The notes beneath the pieces were generated by a model. That model was not told where the DNA came from. It saw only the letters and a program-made list of their open reading frames with translations, and ran no database searches. From positions 1 to 6,960 of the forward strand of contig JAUWRZ010000111.1 of assembly GCA_030610325.1 (NCBI GenBank): 6,960 nt of DNA, written 5' to 3'. Shown piece after piece: positions 4,049 to 6,960 of the stretch. The DNA is from Sulfurimonadaceae bacterium (GTDB lineage Bacteria > Campylobacterota > Campylobacteria > Campylobacterales > Sulfurimonadaceae). Each line of letters opens with the position of its first letter. The stretch's first letter is position 1. Both the position numbers and the translations under genes were made by a program.

Positions 4049-6088
4049 ATGCTCTCCAGATTCACTATTCGTACTCAAATGATCGCACTGTTGCTATTAA
4101 TGGCTCTGATCCCTTTTGTCATCGCAACAGGGATCGCCTATAGCTCCTCTTCGGAGACGATGATCGAGCAGCAGGTAAAGCAGCTTGTCTCTGTCCGTGA
4201 TGTCAAGAGAAGTGCTTTACAAAGGTATATACAGGAGCGTCGTAATGACCTTGAAGTACTGGCTAAAAATGGTGGTACCAGTTACGCACTCTATCAGTTC
4301 ATAGACTATTATGAGCGTAAGGGTATCAATGAGAACGGGACGTTCAAAGTCGATACTGCAGAGTATCAGACACTCTATGAACTCTCAGATATCCTTCAGG
4401 CATATCAGAAGGTCTATGGTTATTATGATGTCTTTTTGATCGATGCTGCCGAAGGGTATGTGATGTATACCAATGCCAAAGAGTCTGACCTTGGGCAAAA
4501 CCTGAAAAGTGGACCATTAAAGACATCAGGACTTGGCCGACTCTATGCCAAAGTGGTAGCCTCACAAAAAACAGAACTTGTAGACTATGCACCTTATGCA
4601 CCATCTAATGGTGAACCGGCAGCATTTATGGGTACACCGATCTATGATGCAGGGGAGTTCAGTGGTATCCTTGTAGCCCAGATCTCAAAAGAAGTCGTCA
4701 ATGAGATCACTGCTCAGCGTTCCGGACTTGGTGAGACGGGAGAGGTCTACATAGTCGGCGAGGATAAGTTGTTGCGCTCGGATACCTATCTGGGAAAGGC
4801 AGAGTATACGATAGAGAAGAGCTTTGCTGATCCTCATGGACATAGCATAGATACGGAAGCTGTGCGCCTGGCACTTGAAGGTAAGAGTGGAGACCTTATA
4901 GGCCATAACTACCTTGGTGATGAGACGGTGGCAGCATACACTTTTTTTGAGTTTCTGGGCAACAAGTGGGCACTGATCACCGAGATCAATCTCGATGAGG
5001 TCAATGCTGCTTCGACACATCTGCGGATACTCTTGAGCATCATCGGGATCGTCATCGTCATCGTAGCTATCATCTCAGCTTCGTTGATCGGTACGTTTTT
5101 CTCCAGACCTTTGAACCGCTTGAAGGAGAAGATGATAGAGATCGATAGCAATAAAGACCTGAGCACTCATGTGGATATCTCTGGAAATCAGGAGATCGAA
5201 GCGATCTCAAGACATTTCAACTCTCTAGTCCACTCCATCGCGGTAGCACTGGATGAAGCCAAGCAGACAGCTCAGGAGAACAGTTCGCTCTCTACCACGC
5301 TTTTTGACAGTTCTGTCGAGATCGACAAGCGTGCCAATGAGGAGTTGGCTATCGTCACACAGACTACGCAAAATGGTAATGCGATGAAAAGTGCGTTAAG
5401 TGTCTCAAAAGATGATGCAGAGATGACAAAAGAGAGCATTGTTACGACCAATGGAAACCTTCAGAAGGTCAGCAGTGAGATGCTGGACCTTGTCCAGCAG
5501 ATCCAGAGCAGTGTCGAAGTCGAGAGTGAGTTGGCTGAAAGACTGCAAGCTCTTAGTCAGGATGCTGATCAGGTCAAGGGGGTGCTGACCGTCATCGGTG
5601 ACATCGCTGATCAGACCAACCTTCTTGCCCTTAATGCTGCCATCGAAGCGGCGCGTGCAGGTGAACATGGACGTGGCTTTGCCGTGGTCGCTGATGAAGT
5701 GCGAAAACTTGCAGAACGTACGCAAAAAAGTCTGGTAGAGATCAATGCATCTATCAATGTCATCGTGCAGTCCATCACCGACTCAAGTGAGCAGATGAAC
5801 CGTAACAGTGAGACGATCCAGAGGTTGTCGGATGTCTCTATTCATGTGGAAAACAGGGTCAGTGAGAGTGTCACCATGATGGAAGCAGCGACGGAGACGA
5901 CAGGTAAGTCAGTCGAAAGTACTATTGTCCTCTCCAATGATACTGAGAATATCATCGCAGATATTGAGTCTATCAGCGATCTCTCCAAGTCAAATACTGT
6001 CTCAGTTCAGGAGATATCGGATGTGGCAAAGAACCTAAATACCCTGGCACAGTCACTCTCGCAGAAACTGGGAGAGTTTAGGACATAA
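4049..6088 (+). CDS. Methyl-accepting chemotaxis protein, dCache-HAMP-MCP
   Basis: A complete 679-aa transmembrane chemoreceptor that would signal through CheW/CheA to the flagellar motor. ATG 4049 is preceded by AGGA at six bases. TM1 is about 11-31, a large periplasmic sensor covers 32-326, TM2 is about 327-351 ([20 protein letters not shown]), HAMP is about 352-405 (Pro354, and the [14 protein letters not shown] end), and the cytoplasmic coiled coil follows. The sensor shows dCache-like pieces: [20 protein letters not shown] (126-145), [12 protein letters not shown] (189-200) and [20 protein letters not shown] (226-245); ligand unknown. The conserved signalling tip is at about 519-558 ([20 protein letters not shown], then [18 protein letters not shown]). 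The C-terminus ([10 protein letters not shown]) has no CheR-tethering pentapeptide. No che or flagellar genes lie next to it, so it is an orphan receptor locus. Confidence 0.96.
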   Translation: MLSRFTIRTQMIALLLLMALIPFVIATGIAYSSSSETMIEQQVKQLVSVRDVKRSALQRYIQERRNDLEVLAKNGGTSYALYQFIDYYERKGINENGTFKVDTAEYQTLYELSDILQAYQKVYGYYDVFLIDAAEGYVMYTNAKESDLGQNLKSGPLKTSGLGRLYAKVVASQKTELVDYAPYAPSNGEPAAFMGTPIYDAGEFSGILVAQISKEVVNEITAQRSGLGETGEVYIVGEDKLLRSDTYLGKAEYTIEKSFADPHGHSIDTEAVRLALEGKSGDLIGHNYLGDETVAAYTFFEFLGNKWALITEINLDEVNAASTHLRILLSIIGIVIVIVAIISASLIGTFFSRPLNRLKEKMIEIDSNKDLSTHVDISGNQEIEAISRHFNSLVHSIAVALDEAKQTAQENSSLSTTLFDSSVEIDKRANEELAIVTQTTQNGNAMKSALSVSKDDAEMTKESIVTTNGNLQKVSSEMLDLVQQIQSSVEVESELAERLQALSQDADQVKGVLTVIGDIADQTNLLALNAAIEAARAGEHGRGFAVVADEVRKLAERTQKSLVEINASINVIVQSITDSSEQMNRNSETIQRLSDVSIHVENRVSESVTMMEAATETTGKSVESTIVLSNDTENIIADIESISDLSKSNTVSVQEISDVAKNLNTLAQSLSQKLGEFRT

Positions 6089-6093
6089 TACTT

Positions 6094-6111
6094 AGACTCA
6101 TCGTTGAGTCT
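6094..6111. terminator. Hairpin between convergent chemoreceptor and RTX genes
   Basis: AGACTCA-TCGT-TGAGTCT, a perfect 7-bp stem with a four-base loop, starting five bases past the chemoreceptor stop and 26 bases past the RTX stop. Flanking T-runs are short (TTAT on the plus strand, TAAG on the minus strand), so it is a weak bidirectional terminator candidate. A nearby TCTAG-T-CTAGA palindrome (6126-6136) may be incidental. Confidence 0.45.
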
Positions 6112-6136
6112 TATCACTCAGGTTGTCTAGTCTAGA

Positions 6137-6960
6137 TCAGAAATCAGTCACGGTGACAGACTGGTCTATCTGTAGTGTGACGGTCTCATCACCGCTCATG
6201 CCAGTATAGATATCGTAGGTGTGGCCGTCATCACCTTCAAGACTTTCTGCAGCTTTTGTCCACTCGGCTGCACTGCCATCGTCAGTATGGTTTAGCTGGA
6301 CTTCATCACCAAGATCACCACTGATCCGCAGGGTGTGGTCGTCAGTCGGTGTGATCTCAAGTACATCCTCTATATTTAATTGTTGAACACTTTGATTGCC
6401 TTGACCAAGATCGAGCTGTTCTATGCTGCTGATCTTGTCGCTGATCGCACCAAAGTCTATCTGGATCTCATCACTTGCCATAAGGGTGTCAAATCCAAGA
6501 CCGCCATCAATGGTATCATCGGCATCAAAAGTGATCTTGTCATCACCTTCACCGGCGATGATCCGATCCGATCCTTCTCCACCATCGATGATGTCATCGT
6601 CGGCACCACCGTCTATATAGTCATTGCCCTCACTACCACTAAGGACATCATCACCATCGCCACCACGTAGATCGTCATTTCCGGCTTTACCATCAAGGGT
6701 ATCATCACCATCATAGCCATAGAGTCGATTGGCCTCATCTGTACCATCGACAGTGTCATCATATTGTGAACCGTAGACTCTTTCGACGTTTGAGATGTTC
6801 TCAGCTTGCAGTCCGACGCCATCATCCGAGAGTGTCGCATGTCTGGCATCTAGTGTATCGAGACCTTCACCACCATCGATCTTGTCTTTTCCGCCGGCAT
6901 AGATGTAGTCATTACCGGCTCCAGCGTCAACAGTGTCGGTACTGGTATCACCACCGACAC
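6137..6960 (-). CDS. RTX calcium-binding secreted protein (probable adhesin), C-terminal part
   Basis: The frame is open from the window edge to TGA 6137-6139, giving 273 codons; the start is outside the window, and the ATG at 6481 is internal. Residues 81-157 of the visible part (about 6488-6718) are a glycine/aspartate nonapeptide array of the GGxGxDxUx type (GYDGDDTLDG, KAGNDDLRGG, DGDDVLSGSE, GNDYIDGGAD, DGGEGSDRII, AGEGDDKITF), with another cluster at 11-37 and a linker NISNVERVYGS at 54-64. These repeats form calcium-loaded beta-rolls after secretion. The last 115 residues resemble the C-terminal target domain of type I-secreted RTX adhesins (LDLGQGNQ, IEDVLEIT, LRISGDLGDEVQL, GHTYDIYTG, VTLQIDQSVTV). 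The protein is very acidic and cysteine-free, fitting an extracellular location. Its secretion genes are not in the window. Confidence 0.9.
   Translation of the reverse strand, partial: VGGDTSTDTVDAGAGNDYIYAGGKDKIDGGEGLDTLDARHATLSDDGVGLQAENISNVERVYGSQYDDTVDGTDEANRLYGYDGDDTLDGKAGNDDLRGGDGDDVLSGSEGNDYIDGGADDDIIDGGEGSDRIIAGEGDDKITFDADDTIDGGLGFDTLMASDEIQIDFGAISDKISSIEQLDLGQGNQSVQQLNIEDVLEITPTDDHTLRISGDLGDEVQLNHTDDGSAAEWTKAAESLEGDDGHTYDIYTGMSGDETVTLQIDQSVTVTDF

Noticed and set aside
4344..5725. Several minus-strand ORFs of 85-111 aa inside the chemoreceptor
   Set aside because: All lie antisense to conserved receptor domains and are rich in His/Ser/Leu typical of antisense shadows.
6488..6720. 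Possible CRISPR-like or tandem DNA repeat
   Set aside because: The periodicity is the 27-base coding period of RTX nonapeptides, with degenerate bases and no spacers.
6380..6849. Plus- and minus-strand ORFs over the RTX repeats, including a methionine-rich 78-aa frame
   Set aside because: The repeats of GAT/GGT codons create long open shadow frames; the RTX frame alone carries meaningful motifs.

Overview
The window (6,960 bases, moderate GC, mostly intergenic A/T-rich promoters with good -10 boxes) looks like chromosomal DNA of a Campylobacterota (epsilonproteobacterial) species, perhaps a marine Sulfurimonas/Sulfurovum-type organism. This is inferred from the overall protein style, the Cache-type chemoreceptor, the YheS-like ABC-F ATPase and the small conserved hypotheticals; no rRNA or tRNA is present to prove it.

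Layout. 1-183: non-coding or weakly coding tail downstream of the ABC-F gene, with a possible 34-codon ORF on the minus strand. 184-2022 (minus): complete ABC-F translation-associated ATPase. 2023-2708: a region with no long ORF, which holds two short, paralogous single-pass membrane proteins on the minus strand (44 and 42 aa), each with its own Shine-Dalgarno sequence, plus several inverted repeats. 2709-3443 (plus): 244-aa unrecognised soluble protein with its own promoter. 3468-3812 (minus): 114-aa unrecognised small protein, convergent with the previous gene; a strong hairpin terminator lies across its last codons. 3813-4048: divergent regulatory region with a sigma70-type promoter for the minus gene and a 20-bp perfect palindrome containing TATAAT on the chemoreceptor side. 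4049-6088 (plus): complete membrane chemoreceptor (dCache-like sensor, HAMP, MCP signalling domain). 6089-6136: short convergent gap with a hairpin. 6137-6960 (minus): C-terminal 273 residues of an RTX calcium-binding, type I-secreted protein (probably an adhesin) whose start lies beyond the window.

The genes do not form one obvious pathway: most are separate transcription units, with convergent and divergent pairs. The two small membrane proteins and the ABC-F gene are collinear on the minus strand and might be co-transcribed. No CRISPR, transposase, phage, toxin-antitoxin or biosynthetic cluster could be supported. The most noteworthy items are the tandem small-protein pair and the palindromic element in front of the chemoreceptor; I do not see evidence for a large undescribed system here.
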